Shown: one piece after another, positions 22,599-30,774 of the stretch | How positions within the stretch are numbered: position 1 is the first letter of the stretch | Layout of the letters: each line of letters starts with the position of its first letter | IMG/VR virus record: IMGVR_UViG_3300009605_000050 | Location: 1 to 37,694 of that record | DNA length: 37,694 bases | Direction: 5' to 3' (one strand) | Source of the DNA: a virus | Made by a program: the position numbers and the translations under genes | Notes under the pieces: generated by a model | Database searches by the model: none | What the model was told of the DNA's origin: nothing | The model's input: the letters and a program-made list of their open reading frames with translations, nothing else

Positions 22599-23873
22599 TT
22601 ACTTTCCTTTAGATATATATCTTTGTAAAAATTGTCTTAGTTTGTTTGGATCATCTTTCAGTCTTTGTATTACTTCAAGTGGTGGTTTCTCAGGTTTGGT
22701 ATCTACAGGAGGTTGTTGTTGACCCATTGGAGGCTGTCCACCCATTGGAGGTTGTCCACCCATTGGAGGTTGTCCACCCATTGGAGGTTGTTGTTGACCT
22801 TGTGGAGGTTGTCCACCCATTGGAGGTTGACCGCCAGGTTGTCCAGCCATCATTTGTTGCATTAAACTACCACCTGCAGGGCCACCTTCTTGTTCGGGCG
22901 TTTCTGGTACACCACCCCAGAATTGTGCACCTTTCATAGCCAGACTCTTTTGCTGGTCAACACCACCCATTCCATCTGGAATTTCTACTGGTGCACCAGG
23001 CGTTTGATGTGGTGTTTGCACTTGAGGATCTTTCTGACCCTCTTCTTTTGATTTAGCCGCTATTTTGTCTAATTGTGCATAATCTAAAGGAACTGGTGTT
23101 TCTTCACGTGATGCTCCACGAATTAATGTTGGATCAGTACCAGAGCCATTTGGGGTATTGTACGCATCAGGGTTTACACCACCAGATGGTTGAGAAACTC
23201 TCATCTCACCGGCTGCTTTCATGTAACCAGCCATGATATCACCATTGATATCTCTAGACGATCTAAGTCCAGGCGTTGTATCGTCTGCTCTTATAAATTT
23301 TTGCTTTTGTCCAGAAAAAGGATCCCACAAATCCATTTCTTGTGGTTCTTGTTGCTGTTGCTGTTGCTGTTGCTGGCCTTGACCACCGGGCATTTGACCT
23401 TGTGGTTGACCTTGACCACCCATTTGTTGCATCATTTGTTGCATCATGTCTTTCTGACCACCTTGTGGCGGTGGTTGCTGTGGTTGACCTTGTGGTTGAC
23501 CTTGTGGCGGTGGTTGCTGTGGTTGACCCTGTGGTTGACCCTGTGGTGTACCTTGTGGTCCTTGTGGTTGACCCTGTTGTTGTTGTGGTGGGCCACTTGG
23601 TTGCAAAGGCGTTTTGGGTACTCCAGTTTTTATGGGTCTACCTCTACCACCCATTTTCTGTTGCATCATCTGTTGCAGTTTGTCTTCGCGACTATCACCA
23701 CCCATTTGCAAAGAACCATCACCATCAAATCGTTTGTCCTTTTTTGTCCTATTCACAATTTTTTGAAGCATCTTGGAGTGTGAGGGAGAACGACGACGAC
23801 TAGTAGCAACTTGTTCAACAATTGATTTTGCGTTTCTGTTTATTGGATCAAATTTATTAAAATTAATGTACAT
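22599..23873 (-). CDS. Gln/Pro/Gly-rich low-complexity protein with cleavage leader
   Basis: 424 residues from ATG 23873 (MYINFNKFDPINRNAKSIVE), just below the stop of the upstream gene and preceded by AAAGGG; the 23909 reading overlaps that gene. I-V-E at residue 20 fits the prohead site and is followed by a basic stretch (RRRSPSHSK). Most of the body is low complexity: Gln runs, G-Q-P-Q-G and P-P-M-G-G-Q repeats, and M-M-Q-Q-M-M-Q-Q. The few ordered parts include LWDPFSGQKQKFIRADDTTP and a helical end (PNKLRQFLQRYISKGK). Probably a disordered head or virion protein. Confidence 0.6.
   Translation of the reverse strand: MYINFNKFDPINRNAKSIVEQVATSRRRSPSHSKMLQKIVNRTKKDKRFDGDGSLQMGGDSREDKLQQMMQQKMGGRGRPIKTGVPKTPLQPSGPPQQQQGQPQGPQGTPQGQPQGQPQQPPPQGQPQGQPQQPPPQGGQKDMMQQMMQQMGGQGQPQGQMPGGQGQQQQQQQQQEPQEMDLWDPFSGQKQKFIRADDTTPGLRSSRDINGDIMAGYMKAAGEMRVSQPSGGVNPDAYNTPNGSGTDPTLIRGASREETPVPLDYAQLDKIAAKSKEEGQKDPQVQTPHQTPGAPVEIPDGMGGVDQQKSLAMKGAQFWGGVPETPEQEGGPAGGSLMQQMMAGQPGGQPPMGGQPPQGQQQPPMGGQPPMGGQPPMGGQPPMGQQQPPVDTKPEKPPLEVIQRLKDDPNKLRQFLQRYISKGK
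22721..22830. repeat. Short tandem repeat coding P-P-M-G-G-Q
   Basis: About five copies of an 18-base unit related to CCACCCATTGGAGGTTGT, with one or two interrupting variants. This is a likely site of length variation within the low-complexity gene. Confidence 0.75.
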
Positions 23874-23887
23874 TTTTCCCTTTACAA

Positions 23888-24205
23888 TTATTGTTGGCTT
23901 TGAACCCATCTAAGAAAATCTTCCCAGTATCGTTTTTGTTGTTCTTGTGACACTCTTCGTGCAATATCCATTTGAGTTGGTGATAAACCTTTATCATACG
24001 GTCTAACTACTATACCAGTATCACCTTCAAGCCCGGCTATAGCATCAGTATATGTTGCTGATCCACCACCAGTCTTAGTACCACCCAAAGAGGTTCCAGC
24101 ACTACCAGACTTAGAAGGTGGAGTCGCTTCGTTCATCACATTATCATCATGACGATTTATAATACCTTTTATAACTTGTTTTCTAAGACGGTAAATGTCA
24201 GACAT
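23888..24205 (-). CDS. Small hypothetical virion-cluster protein
   Basis: 105 residues. N-terminus MSDIYRLRKQVIKGIINRHD leads to M-N-E-A at 24-27, a borderline cleavage site, then a Gly/Ser/Thr linker (SKSGSAGTSLGGTKTGGGSA) and a helical C-terminus (SPTQMDIARRVSQEQQKRYW). The layout is a short helix, a flexible linker and a helix. No recognised domain. Confidence 0.5.
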   Translation of the reverse strand: MSDIYRLRKQVIKGIINRHDDNVMNEATPPSKSGSAGTSLGGTKTGGGSATYTDAIAGLEGDTGIVVRPYDKGLSPTQMDIARRVSQEQQKRYWEDFLRWVQSQQ

Positions 24206-24210
24206 TTCTA

Positions 24211-24438
24211 TTATTTCTTTTTCTTGCTAACTGCTTTTTTCTTTGGTTTTTCATCAGAAACAACAACTTCCTCTTTAACTTCCTCTTTAGCAGGTGTTGG
24301 TGAATTTCCATTAACCCAATGCCAGCCTCTTGACTTACCACGGTAAACGAATTCACCACCGTATTTGGAAACTTGAATTTCTCTGAATTGTTTAGCCTTA
24401 GCATCTTCGTTAAACCTTACCCATTCTTTACTTGCCAT
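24211..24438 (-). CDS. Small basic-tailed protein under a late promoter
   Basis: 75 residues. The compact front (KEWVRFNEDAKAKQFREIQV, KYGGEFVYRGKSRGWHWVNG) is beta-rich. A tail alternates acidic and basic blocks and ends in KKKAVSKKKK, like a nucleic-acid-binding tail. The ribosome site GGAGAG precedes ATG 24438, and a late promoter box lies 50 bases upstream. Possibly associated with packaged DNA; that is inference. Confidence 0.55.
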   Translation of the reverse strand: MASKEWVRFNEDAKAKQFREIQVSKYGGEFVYRGKSRGWHWVNGNSPTPAKEEVKEEVVVSDEKPKKKAVSKKKK

Positions 24439-24487
24439 TATTATACTCTCCTATTATTAATAATAATTTTAAATACAAATTCTAACC

Positions 24488-24495
24488 TATTTATA
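24488..24495 (-). promoter_or_regulatory. T4-type late promoter box (TATAAATA)
   Basis: Perfect box 50 bases above ATG 24438; it lies at the end of the 24502 gene. Confidence 0.65.
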
Positions 24496-24501
24496 ACCGA
24501 T

Positions 24502-25707
24502 TTAACCCTTCACCCAATTTTTTGCTACATTAAAATTAGCCCTACTAAATTCAAGTCTATCTACCAGTTTTAATGCTTTTCCTGTATCATCAACAGCCAC
24601 AAATCCTTCAGGTGCCGTTGCTTTGAATCCATCATCCGTTCTAATAAATGTTCCTATCCCACCCACCTTTTCTAGTTTTCTGATTAACAGCATCTTTGCT
24701 TCTGTAATTGCTTTATGAAGGTCAAATAACGCACTAATACCCGATTTATTAGACTTCAAATAATTTAAGATTTCATCTCTAACTTTAGATTTTTTCTCTT
24801 TGCCTTTTTCAGATTTTAGTTTATTAATGTCAGCATTAATTTGGTCGGTAAAATAACTAACAAATCCATCATAAGTGGCACTTGACTTTCCACTTTTGAT
24901 GGTACTATTCACATACATTTTAATTTTAGGAACTAATCCTTGTCGTAGTTTATCAATGAACCCTGAAGCCTTATCAAGTTTGGTGGCTGCAGATGCTATT
25001 GCTTTATTTACGGCATCACCTTCACTCGTTGTTAGTGTTGCAGTACCGCTTTTATCAACAAAGTCAGCATCTCTAAACCATACTGCTTTATTCTTTTTAA
25101 GGGCTTTTATGTTGGGGCGATACGATGCTTTCATGTTTGCTAATACTTTACCTTTATACTCAGTATGAAACACAATACCCATTTTTGCGGCTTTTATTTC
25201 TCTTGCTACTGAACCACCATCTGGTGATGCATAGGTAATTGTATTTGGTGTGAAAGTAATATTACTTTCACCGTTTATCTTCATTGAACCAAGACTACCA
25301 GAATCAAACATAAAGTCACCTTGAAGCACACCTTTTATCCCTAACTTAGAAAGATTTTGAAGTGCAATCTTTAGTTTTGTAGCAAGTTCTCCACTGTGGT
25401 TTTTATCTATATCTCCATTGGTATAATTTATCTTAGGTGTTACCTTATTAAACACACTTTTTGTTCCAACAAAAAATTTCTTATTTTCTGGATTGATTCC
25501 TACTACAATAGCAGGTGCACCATCCCATTTGACTGTTACGTTATGGGATGATTTAGTATTCCCAGATAACATCTCAGCAATACCTTGCAAAAATTTAATA
25601 GCATTGTTAGCGCCAGCAGAACCTGCATTCCAGATTTCATCTTCAAGATGCTCTAGATGCGTATTTTTTGATTCTGTTAATAAGAGGTAATGCTTAAATG
25701 ATATCAT
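24502..25707 (-). CDS. Capsid-targeted protein with nucleotidyltransferase/RNA-ligase-like motifs
   Basis: 401 residues. Leader MISFKHYLLLTE, cleavage after L-T-E (12). VTVKWDGAPAIVVG (58-70) has a K-x-D-G motif, the adenylated lysine motif of DNA/RNA ligases and capping enzymes. KGVLQGDFMF (125-134) could be motif III and MGIVFHTEYKG (176-186) a motif IV-like stretch; a Lys-rich motif V is not clear. The family resembles a marine phage group I recall as DUF6267, thought to be distantly ligase-like. If active it would be a packaged end-healing or RNA-modifying enzyme. Motif evidence is suggestive, not decisive. Confidence 0.6.
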   Translation of the reverse strand: MISFKHYLLLTESKNTHLEHLEDEIWNAGSAGANNAIKFLQGIAEMLSGNTKSSHNVTVKWDGAPAIVVGINPENKKFFVGTKSVFNKVTPKINYTNGDIDKNHSGELATKLKIALQNLSKLGIKGVLQGDFMFDSGSLGSMKINGESNITFTPNTITYASPDGGSVAREIKAAKMGIVFHTEYKGKVLANMKASYRPNIKALKKNKAVWFRDADFVDKSGTATLTTSEGDAVNKAIASAATKLDKASGFIDKLRQGLVPKIKMYVNSTIKSGKSSATYDGFVSYFTDQINADINKLKSEKGKEKKSKVRDEILNYLKSNKSGISALFDLHKAITEAKMLLIRKLEKVGGIGTFIRTDDGFKATAPEGFVAVDDTGKALKLVDRLEFSRANFNVAKNWVKG

Positions 25708-25709
25708 CG

Positions 25710-26054
25710 CTATCTTCTTTGTGGTATCCTTTGCTGTTGCTGTATCATCTGCTGATTATTTATTCTCTCGTCATCTATTAATTCTAGAGATCCCTTTTTT
25801 GGTAATTCGAATGGGTGTAATTCTTCCGCATGTTCTGCATCTAGATGTGCAAGTATCTCTGAAAGTCTTTGCTCGATTGCGTCTACCTTTGGTGCAAGCA
25901 CACTTTGTGTCGCTTTAATGTCTGTAAGGTTATCATCGATTCTTTGGTCAATTGTCTGTACACCATTCCATAACTGTAAGGCCGCACCCATAAACACACT
26001 CGCAACCAAGACGGTTACTGCATTTGATACTATTTTATTCCATTCTAGTTTCAT
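25710..26054 (-). CDS. Membrane-anchored coiled-coil protein
   Basis: 114 residues from ATG 26054, chosen because ATGA couples it to the upstream gene; 26072 is an alternative. MKLEWNKIVSNAVTVLVASV and the following residues give one N-terminal transmembrane span. Next is a helical coiled coil (TIDQRIDDNLTDIKATQSVL, VDAIEQRLSEILAHLDAEH) and a Gln-rich end. The N-in, C-out topology is that of inner-membrane spanins (Rz type), which act with outer-membrane lipoproteins; this is only a shape match. Confidence 0.55.
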   Translation of the reverse strand: MKLEWNKIVSNAVTVLVASVFMGAALQLWNGVQTIDQRIDDNLTDIKATQSVLAPKVDAIEQRLSEILAHLDAEHAEELHPFELPKKGSLELIDDERINNQQMIQQQQRIPQRR

Positions 26055-26410
26055 TTTTTTGTTGATGGCCATTTGTCAAATGATTTATCCCATGGGCCAT
26101 GGTGTCCTTTTTTAAACCACAATCGTGTTGCTTCTGTTGGGGTGTATTTTACTGTATCTCTTGCATTCAATGTTTTATAAAACTTCTTTAGGTCTATCCC
26201 TTTATTTCCGACATTAGTATCGTACACTTTTCCCTTGTCTTCTATCCATGCATGAGGGAATGTTTTGCTATTTAGTCCACCAGTTACTAAACCATGAACC
26301 ACTTTATGTGTCCCACCTTTGTGGTGTTTTACATTCCAATCGTTTGCCCATTCAAAGCAATCACCGCATACAACTGCTTTCTCTGTGATGTATTGCTTAA
26401 AGGTTATCAT
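26051..26410 (-). CDS. Capsid-targeted Cys-His-Asp (transglutaminase/papain-like) protein
   Basis: 119 residues. Leader MITFKQYITE, cleavage after I-T-E (10). The mature part has VVCGDCFEWANDW (Cys15/Cys18), VVHGLVTGG, FPHAWIEDKGKVYD (His53, Asp64). The order Cys, H-A-W-x-E, then D matches small transglutaminase or papain-like domains common in phages. It could be a cysteine protease, amidase or crosslinking enzyme delivered in the head; the substrate is unknown. It overlaps both neighbours by four bases. Confidence 0.6.
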   Translation of the reverse strand: MITFKQYITEKAVVCGDCFEWANDWNVKHHKGGTHKVVHGLVTGGLNSKTFPHAWIEDKGKVYDTNVGNKGIDLKKFYKTLNARDTVKYTPTEATRLWFKKGHHGPWDKSFDKWPSTKK

Positions 26411-28191
26411 ATTTTAGTCAACTTATAGTGTGTGCTGTACTTATCTTTATCAAGTTTAACTTTATATCCTGCTTTCTTAGCAAACCGTTCAATCATTTTA
26501 GTATAAAGTTTCTCTCGACTTTGTATCTTTTCAGAGTCTTGACCAAAATATTCGTCTTTATTTGCGGTAAACTGTATTCCTTTTGGTTCGTTATTTTTAA
26601 TATAATCCTTAACAACATCTAATACAGTTGCCATTATTCTGAATGCATCACCTTCACCTGTAGTACCAACGCTACCACCAACTGAAAAAGTTAAGTTATC
26701 AATTCCAACTGACCATTTTTCAAAGTCGATTCTTAGTTTATCACCTGCATCTGTTACTGCTTGATACTTTGCTTGTATTTCATCATCTTTTTTCAGTTGC
26801 CATCTATATGGTTTATCAAATGCTTCAATCATTAATATATACTGTTTAAATGCTTCAGAAATGGTTTTACTACCACGTCTAGAACCAATTTTTTCTAGAC
26901 TATATGTTGCCTCTCCTTTTCGTTCCACAGTTTTTGGGTTTGGTAGTTTTGCTGAAAATCCCATCTTTTTTGCAAACCGTTTAACCAATGCATTATACAA
27001 TGAAATACGACCACTTTCTACTGGTTCTTGGGCTGCTTTATTTTTCCACTTGTCTGCATGAAATCTTAATCTATTTGGGTCATGCTCTTCTACCATTTTT
27101 TTAGTTATTGCAAGAACAGTTGCCATTATTCTACCCGCATCCCCTTTATCCGTTACACCCATCGTTGCTCGTTTATTACCAGAGGGTTTTGTGTAAAATT
27201 CAATACTAATTTCATAAAGTCCATCTGGGAATGATTTATTCGGTTTTACAGCAAAATGACCAAATTTTATACCAATTTTATCACCATCTTTTGTCGTTGC
27301 TTCAAAAGTTTGAGTACCTATATTCCCACCATAGTCTGTTGGACGCAAATTATTCTCTCGTTCTTTATATGGGTAAGGTTTGTCAAATAACTCGGTGATA
27401 AGGTGAGATTCTCTAAATTGTGCCATTGTAGAACCAATCGATGTTCTTTTACCGGCTGTCTTCTTACCTTCTAACCATTCGTACCATTCATATTTTGAGG
27501 TGATGTATTTGGGTTTAAACGGTTTTACCCATTTAACTTCAAATAACTTTAAATCTTTTCTTGTTTCATATGGTAGATGTTTGTCGTCTAATGCTTTTGC
27601 AGCCTGTCTAGTAGATTTTTCATCCCAACCCGATATACTACCATGAGTTTTATCAATGACGAACATACACCAACCTTTTTTCTGCAGATATTCTTCAATA
27701 TACACATCGTTATCTACCATACCCAATCCTAGTTGCTCATATTGGTCTTTTACATATTCTTCAGGATATGGTGAATCCATCTTTTTAGCACTATCTTCAA
27801 GAATTTTTAATATTTTCTTTTCGTCTAAACCAAATAATCTTGGTTTATTAACTACCAATTTGATGTGATAATTATCAAAGTCTGTAGTATCCACAATCTT
27901 ACCACGCTTATGAACCCACCCCTTTACGAAGCCTTTACTTGCTTCTAAGATTACACCCTTATGTTCCGACATATATTGAATTGCTTCTTTAAGTTTGATT
28001 TTTCTTTTCTTTACTTTATTCCAAGCAGAGATTAATTCACGAGCATTTGCTAACCCTCTTTGTTTTAATTTAAGAGTACCATTAGCAATAGCATCCATAG
28101 AGGCTGCAAGAAAACTAAATGGATCATCATACTTGTTGATTAAGTCCATTAATACTGTTGACTCTGAGATATATTGCTTAAATGATTTCAT
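26407..28191 (-). CDS. Capsid-targeted fusion protein with duplicated domain and internal leader
   Basis: 594 residues. Leader MKSFKQYISE. Residues 84-225 form a first module after an I-L-E site (83). Two copies of a domain follow: 268-436, opening ELFDKPYPY, and 457-594, opening EAFDKPYRW. Each has G-D-K then G-D-A-x-R-I-M-A-T-V-L and ends F-A-K-K-x-G; the A-x-R-x-x-L-Y...F-A-K-K-G-Y end recalls acetyltransferase-like repeats but is not diagnostic. A remnant leader (ISEAFKQYILMIE, 444-456) sits before the second copy, and I-T-E (267) before the first. I infer fused cargo genes whose parts are cut apart in the prohead. Confidence 0.62.
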   Translation of the reverse strand: MKSFKQYISESTVLMDLINKYDDPFSFLAASMDAIANGTLKLKQRGLANARELISAWNKVKKRKIKLKEAIQYMSEHKGVILEASKGFVKGWVHKRGKIVDTTDFDNYHIKLVVNKPRLFGLDEKKILKILEDSAKKMDSPYPEEYVKDQYEQLGLGMVDNDVYIEEYLQKKGWCMFVIDKTHGSISGWDEKSTRQAAKALDDKHLPYETRKDLKLFEVKWVKPFKPKYITSKYEWYEWLEGKKTAGKRTSIGSTMAQFRESHLITELFDKPYPYKERENNLRPTDYGGNIGTQTFEATTKDGDKIGIKFGHFAVKPNKSFPDGLYEISIEFYTKPSGNKRATMGVTDKGDAGRIMATVLAITKKMVEEHDPNRLRFHADKWKNKAAQEPVESGRISLYNALVKRFAKKMGFSAKLPNPKTVERKGEATYSLEKIGSRRGSKTISEAFKQYILMIEAFDKPYRWQLKKDDEIQAKYQAVTDAGDKLRIDFEKWSVGIDNLTFSVGGSVGTTGEGDAFRIMATVLDVVKDYIKNNEPKGIQFTANKDEYFGQDSEKIQSREKLYTKMIERFAKKAGYKVKLDKDKYSTHYKLTKI

Positions 28192-28200
28192 ATTACTATA

Positions 28201-28650
28201 TTAAAACCAAAACCATATTAAATCTATGAGCCACTGCGGAAATCCTAATACTTCAGCAAGGTATTGAGCCCAAGTGCCGCCTGGATTTTCTTCTTGCCAT
28301 TTTTCAAACGCCCCTTGGAATGCATCCATTATCCATTGCATAAGTTCTTGCAAATAGTCATGCCAGCATTGTTCGTCGCACTCCCCTTTTGGAAGTCTTG
28401 GTACACCTGAAAGTTGCCAGGCCCACCACCCTTTGTTCTTTTTTATCCATTTCTTCAACCAGTCATATATCAATCGTGATATTTCTTCCTGAATCGACAC
28501 CTCAACAACATCGGGAGGGGGTTTTTCAGGAGGATCTTCAGGGTCTTCTTTAGGAGATACCACATCAGTAGGAGGAATAAATTTTGGAAAATGTATTACT
28601 TCAACTTCGTATAATATTTTTTCTTTGATATATTGCTTAAACGATTTCAT
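28201..28650 (-). CDS. Capsid-targeted Trp-rich amphipathic protein
   Basis: 149 residues. Leader MKSFKQYIKE, then a Pro-rich spacer (SPKEDPEDPPEKPPPDVVEV) and a Trp-loaded helical region (RLIYDWLKKWIKKNKGWWAW, LQELMQWIMDAFQGAFEKW) with a very hydrophobic end (FPQWLIDLIWFWF). Such a helix could insert into membranes, which would suit a protein delivered at infection; that is inference. No family recognised. It shares the TAATG junction with the gene before it. Confidence 0.58.
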   Translation of the reverse strand: MKSFKQYIKEKILYEVEVIHFPKFIPPTDVVSPKEDPEDPPEKPPPDVVEVSIQEEISRLIYDWLKKWIKKNKGWWAWQLSGVPRLPKGECDEQCWHDYLQELMQWIMDAFQGAFEKWQEENPGGTWAQYLAEVLGFPQWLIDLIWFWF

Positions 28651-29393
28651 TATACCTTTGCGTACGGTTCACGCACGTCTAATTTACCTTTTCTTAACAA
28701 TGTGGCTGCCAACTTTTCATCACCTTTGTCTGCATCGATAACAGGCATCTCAATCCGTGGTGGTGCACCCTTTGGTGGTTTGTGATTTTGTAAGTCTTTT
28801 AGTCTTTTTGCTAACCCTTCTTTCCCACCAATTGACTCTAACCAAGCGAGTGACTTTTCTTTATTATAAAACTTGGGATGCATATTTTTACCAGTGGTCA
28901 GTGATTCCACAGCATCTTTAACAGTTGCTTTAAAAATGTTTACATCACCACCAGTTGGTTCACCTCGTCTTGTGTTACCAATTGAATCACCTAATGAGCG
29001 AAGGACAGGTACTAGGTCACCAATTCCTAGGTTTGCTTCAATACCAGTGATTTTTGCTGTTGGGTCTGCAAGCATAGTCGCAGCCCATCGGTGATGACCG
29101 TCAAGAATGTGTCTATCATTAGAAACGATAGAACCCAAATCTCCACCTTTTACTCCACCAACAGCCATTCCTAGTGATTTACCAAGATAGATTGCTGATT
29201 GAGATGGTCTAAGTTTGGTTGCTTTCCACGTTTTTGCTTTGGTCTTTACAATATCATCACCCTGACTACCATCCAAATCTCCCTTGTGTTGAAAGATTGC
29301 TTTTAATCGTTTAGATAGCGGATTAGGAAACTCAGAAATTTTAATTTCCTTAGTCGGTAATTCCTCTGTGATGTATTCTTTAAATGACTTCAT
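28650..29393 (-). CDS. Capsid-targeted ParB/sulfiredoxin-like protein
   Basis: 247 residues. Leader MKSFKEYITE, cleavage after residue 10. The fold signature is KEIKISEFPNP near the start and SNDRHILDGHHRWAATMLAD (91-110), containing the D-G-H-H-R box that binds nucleotide in ParB/Srx domains (CTPase, ATPase or nuclease members). The C-terminal half (TGGDVNIFKATVKDAVESL, KSLAWLESIGGKEGLAKRL) is helical. As head cargo it could act on host nucleotides or DNA early in infection. Domain call good, activity unknown. Confidence 0.7.
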   Translation of the reverse strand: MKSFKEYITEELPTKEIKISEFPNPLSKRLKAIFQHKGDLDGSQGDDIVKTKAKTWKATKLRPSQSAIYLGKSLGMAVGGVKGGDLGSIVSNDRHILDGHHRWAATMLADPTAKITGIEANLGIGDLVPVLRSLGDSIGNTRRGEPTGGDVNIFKATVKDAVESLTTGKNMHPKFYNKEKSLAWLESIGGKEGLAKRLKDLQNHKPPKGAPPRIEMPVIDADKGDEKLAATLLRKGKLDVREPYAKV

Positions 29394-30754
29394 CTCTTCT
29401 TTTTAAATCCTAATTTATTACTGACACCTGTACCACTGCTGACTGAGGAGTGGTATTCAAATTCAAAGTTTATGTCACCGAATTTCTTAACACTGAAAGA
29501 CATCTTGTCTTTAAGAACATTCACATCAAGTTGTAATACCTGAAGTGCTTTAACTGCGTTGTTTAAGGTATCTTGGCCTGCGTTGTTTAGGTAAGATACC
29601 ACATGATATCCCAATGGGTTTACAATCAATGATGCTTGAGAGTTCCCTTTTCCAAATCTTTTCCATGTTCTCCAAGTAGTTTCGCTACCGAATACTTTAT
29701 ACAGTTTCTTAGCCTCTTCGTATCTTTCTTCTAAAGTGGGGAATGATTGTAACCACAAAGTAATTTGGTCAACTGTTATTGCACCCAAAGACCGTTTCTG
29801 TGGTTTAGCAACACCCATTGCTACTGCCAGTGCTTTAATGCCGGGCGTTCCCATTGCTATATTAGCATCAATAACACCTTGCGTTGTTGATGCTCTGTGT
29901 AGGTGGACTATTAAATCAATAATTTCTTGTTCATTTTTACTAAATTGTTTAACCCAACTACTGTCTTTTGATTTAGACTCCAAATCCTCTGCAATATTTT
30001 TTACGCTAGTACCCGCACCCGCACCCGATTTAACTGAATATCCTATTCTGCCATCTTTATTTACAGTGTAAAAATCTACCAATGGTTCATTACCCAACGC
30101 AGGGAAATAAATTTTATCTGCATTAACTAATTTTGATTTCAATGCCCAGGCGGCACCAAGGATTTCACCGAAATCCTTGGAAATTCTTTTCAAATCTCCC
30201 TTTGATAATCCGATATCAAAATCAATTGCTGCCCCACCTTTAGAAGTTTTACCTGCTAATTCGAGTAGTGATGTTAAATAATGCGACACATTTTTCTCAT
30301 AAGAATTTTTAAGGTATGGTAAAACTTGTTTTTTAATTGCGGATAATTTACCAGTCAGGCCAGGAAGTCCAGCAAATTTATCTGGTGTTAATTCTTTATC
30401 ACCAATTATTGATGTTCCACCACTAGCAGCCTTTCTACTATTATTGACATACCACAGGGTATGACCTGCAAGACTGCCATCAGAATCAGGCATTTTGTCT
30501 GTTGCTGTTAAAAGGTATTCTTTGAAGGCAAAACTAATGTCTTTATCTGGGTCATGCACACATATGATACCTAAATCTTTCCAGAATTTTGTAATTTTAT
30601 CATCATCACCATCTATTGGGAATCTGAAGTGATAACCAGCCCTACCACTTTGAGAGAATTTTCTATTACCTTTAAAGGGATGTGCCTTAAGATATGACAT
30701 AAATTCTCTTTCTTGCTTAGTGGCACCCTCAAGTAAAAATCTTTTAAATGACAT
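29390..30754 (-). CDS. Capsid-targeted protein, possible PD-(D/E)XK nuclease
   Basis: 454 residues from ATG 30754, chosen because GGAACTA precedes it and the leader MSFKRFLLE then matches its neighbours; 30763 gives three extra residues. The mid-protein segment DFGEILGAAWALKS, followed by EPLVDFYTVNKDGRIGYSVK, fits the E...D...(S-x-K) core of PD-(D/E)XK nucleases (Glu197, Asp227, Lys242). The rest is alpha/beta without a known family. A packaged nuclease could attack host DNA at entry. The motif match is by eye only. Confidence 0.55.
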   Translation of the reverse strand: MSFKRFLLEGATKQEREFMSYLKAHPFKGNRKFSQSGRAGYHFRFPIDGDDDKITKFWKDLGIICVHDPDKDISFAFKEYLLTATDKMPDSDGSLAGHTLWYVNNSRKAASGGTSIIGDKELTPDKFAGLPGLTGKLSAIKKQVLPYLKNSYEKNVSHYLTSLLELAGKTSKGGAAIDFDIGLSKGDLKRISKDFGEILGAAWALKSKLVNADKIYFPALGNEPLVDFYTVNKDGRIGYSVKSGAGAGTSVKNIAEDLESKSKDSSWVKQFSKNEQEIIDLIVHLHRASTTQGVIDANIAMGTPGIKALAVAMGVAKPQKRSLGAITVDQITLWLQSFPTLEERYEEAKKLYKVFGSETTWRTWKRFGKGNSQASLIVNPLGYHVVSYLNNAGQDTLNNAVKALQVLQLDVNVLKDKMSFSVKKFGDINFEFEYHSSVSSGTGVSNKLGFKKKR

Positions 30755-30774
30755 TAGTTCCATGTGTTATCTTT

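Noticed and set aside
22721-23590. CRISPR array or plus-strand proteins in the repeat-rich region
   Set aside because: The repeats are short, code P-P-M-G-G-Q or Q-P-Q-G on the minus strand, and have no unique spacers. The long plus-strand frames are Leu/Val-rich shadows of that composition.
29390-30754. Second internal capsid-targeting leader (F-A-F-K-E-Y-L-L)
   Set aside because: It resembles F-K-E-Y-L but lacks a following (L/I)-x-E site and sits inside what looks like a continuous domain.
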